The translations under genes and the position numbers were made by a program. DNA of 64,000 bases, taken from the NCBI RefSeq assembly GCF_022869785.1, contig NZ_CP094997.1, positions 3,038,001 to 3,102,000 on the forward strand, given 5' to 3'. The notes beneath the pieces are model-generated. The model saw nothing but the letters and a program-made list of their open reading frames with translations. It was not told the DNA's origin and did not search any database. This document shows positions 63,006 through 64,000 of the stretch, in pieces (position 1 is the stretch's first letter; each line of letters begins with the position of its first letter). The stretch is from Dyadobacter chenwenxiniae. GTDB taxonomy: Bacteria; Bacteroidota; Bacteroidia; Cytophagales; Spirosomataceae.

Positions 63006-63021
63006 TTTTTACTATAAAAAG

Positions 63022-63954
63022 ATGAATAGCATTCCAGAAACCAACTTTCAATTTCCTGGCCAGACAGGGTTTTACAAAGGAAAAGTGCGCGACGTTTATT
63101 CCTTTGAGAAAAAACTTGTGATGGTTGCCAGCGATCGCATTTCCGCTTTCGACGTGATTTTGCCCCGGGCGATTCCATATAAGGGACAGGTTTTGAATCA
63201 GATCGCTGCACATTTCCTGAATGCAACGTCTGGCATTGTCCCCAACTGGCTCGAAGAAGTGCCCGATCCGAATGTGAGCATTGGCCTGAAATGCCAGGCT
63301 TATCCGGTGGAAATGGTTGTTCGTGGTTATCTGGCAGGACATGCGTGGCGCGAATATTCAGCTGGTAAGCGCTCGGTTTGCGGGGTTGCGTTGCCGGATG
63401 GCTTGCAAGAAAATGACAAGCTTCCCCAGCCGATCATTACGCCGACGACAAAAGCGCATGAAGGTCACGACGAGGACATTTCACGCGAAGAAATTCTCGC
63501 GCAAGGACTTGTGAGTGAGGATGATTATGAGCATTTGGAAAGATATACGCTCGCGCTTTTTGCCAAAGGAACAGAAATGGCAGCGGATCAGGGGCTGATT
63601 CTGGTAGATACGAAGTATGAATTTGGCCAACTCGACGGCGTGATTTATTTGATTGACGAAATCCACACGCCAGACTCCTCACGCTATTTCTATGCAGACG
63701 TATATGCGGAAAATCAGCGGGCAGGACTGCCTCAGAAACAGCTTAGCAAGGAATTTGTGAGAGAATGGCTCATTCAGAATGGCTTCCAGGGGAAAGATGG
63801 ACAAACTGTTCCAGTTATGGACGACGAACGCGTTCAGCTTATCTCCGACCGTTACATTGAGTTATTCGAGAAAGTTACGGGTAATAAGTTTCAGAAAAAC
63901 AATCTGGACAATCCCTTGAAACGCATTGAAAATGCAATTTTGAGAGCGTTGTAA
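63022..63954 (+). CDS. purC: Phosphoribosylaminoimidazole-succinocarboxamide synthase (SAICAR synthetase)
   Basis: The 310-residue protein has the SAICAR synthetase signature: GKVRDVYSFEKKLVMVASDRISAFDVILPRAIPYKGQVL at the start and ALFAKGTEMAADQGLILVDTKYEFG in the middle. It makes SAICAR from CAIR, aspartate and ATP in purine synthesis. The start ATG at 63022 is 16 bases after the TPR stop, so it may be read with the Bat genes. The length is that of the longer class found in Bacteroidota. Confidence 0.95.
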   Translation: MNSIPETNFQFPGQTGFYKGKVRDVYSFEKKLVMVASDRISAFDVILPRAIPYKGQVLNQIAAHFLNATSGIVPNWLEEVPDPNVSIGLKCQAYPVEMVVRGYLAGHAWREYSAGKRSVCGVALPDGLQENDKLPQPIITPTTKAHEGHDEDISREEILAQGLVSEDDYEHLERYTLALFAKGTEMAADQGLILVDTKYEFGQLDGVIYLIDEIHTPDSSRYFYADVYAENQRAGLPQKQLSKEFVREWLIQNGFQGKDGQTVPVMDDERVQLISDRYIELFEKVTGNKFQKNNLDNPLKRIENAILRAL

Positions 63955-64000
63955 TCACATTCTGTTGATATTTTATTAAAAATCTTGTTTGAACAAAACA

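Overview
The window looks like chromosomal DNA of a Bacteroidota bacterium of the order Cytophagales, most like Dyadobacter or a close relative. Pointers are T9SS-type C-terminal sorting domains on secreted enzymes, a TonB receptor of the beta-barrel family 3 type, a bacillithiol-system protein, -7 boxes of the TAnnTTTG kind, and many stand-alone receiver proteins. The genus is inferred by eye from protein resemblance, not from a search.

Layout. 1-11.8 kb: signalling genes (a partial PAS protein running off the left edge, receivers, a large hybrid kinase), a TonB-family outer-membrane receptor, a MATE exporter broken by one extra G, a GapN-like dehydrogenase, a cupin protein and a metallo-beta-lactamase-fold hydrolase. 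12.2-19.6 kb: a GH13 glucosidase with a CinA-type amidase, small envelope proteins, a Crp-like regulator, and a leftward set (ring-cleaving dioxygenase, esterase, pirin, degenerate receiver) resembling quinone or electrophile detoxification loci. 19.8-31.1 kb: a secreted SGNH esterase, AraC regulator and divergent quinone-oxidoreductase-like enzyme, an HtrA-like protease without signal peptide, a YtxJ-like protein, a SelA-fold PLP enzyme, a sensor kinase, and a DeoR regulator behind overlapping palindromes.

31.6-38.9 kb: a rightward signalling run of two response regulators, a KaiC-like double ATPase, two KaiB-like proteins and a PAS histidine kinase. The last three genes are joined by ATGA overlaps. 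A short MutS-like ATPase and a TPR protein follow. 38.9-53.0 kb: a long leftward cluster of two tandem TldD/TldE peptidase pairs, DUF4159, MoxR ATPase, DUF58, a BatA-like protein and two large membrane proteins. The spacers carry unusual arrays of 8-base GAATGAGT-like repeats facing each other. This cluster and the Kai locus are the two best candidates for incompletely described systems.

53-61.2 kb: a receiver, a lipoprotein, a large GH9 glycanase with sorting domain, then small orphan genes, twin palindromes and a HicBA-like toxin-antitoxin pair. These lie beside a tRNA cluster (Arg-TCT, Pro-TGG, Ser-GCT) in which the tRNA-Arg 3' part plus its terminator is repeated twice in degenerate form, suggesting an integration hot spot. 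61.3-64 kb: BatA/BatB-like VWA and TPR proteins and purC.

All domain calls were made by reading; no database search was possible.
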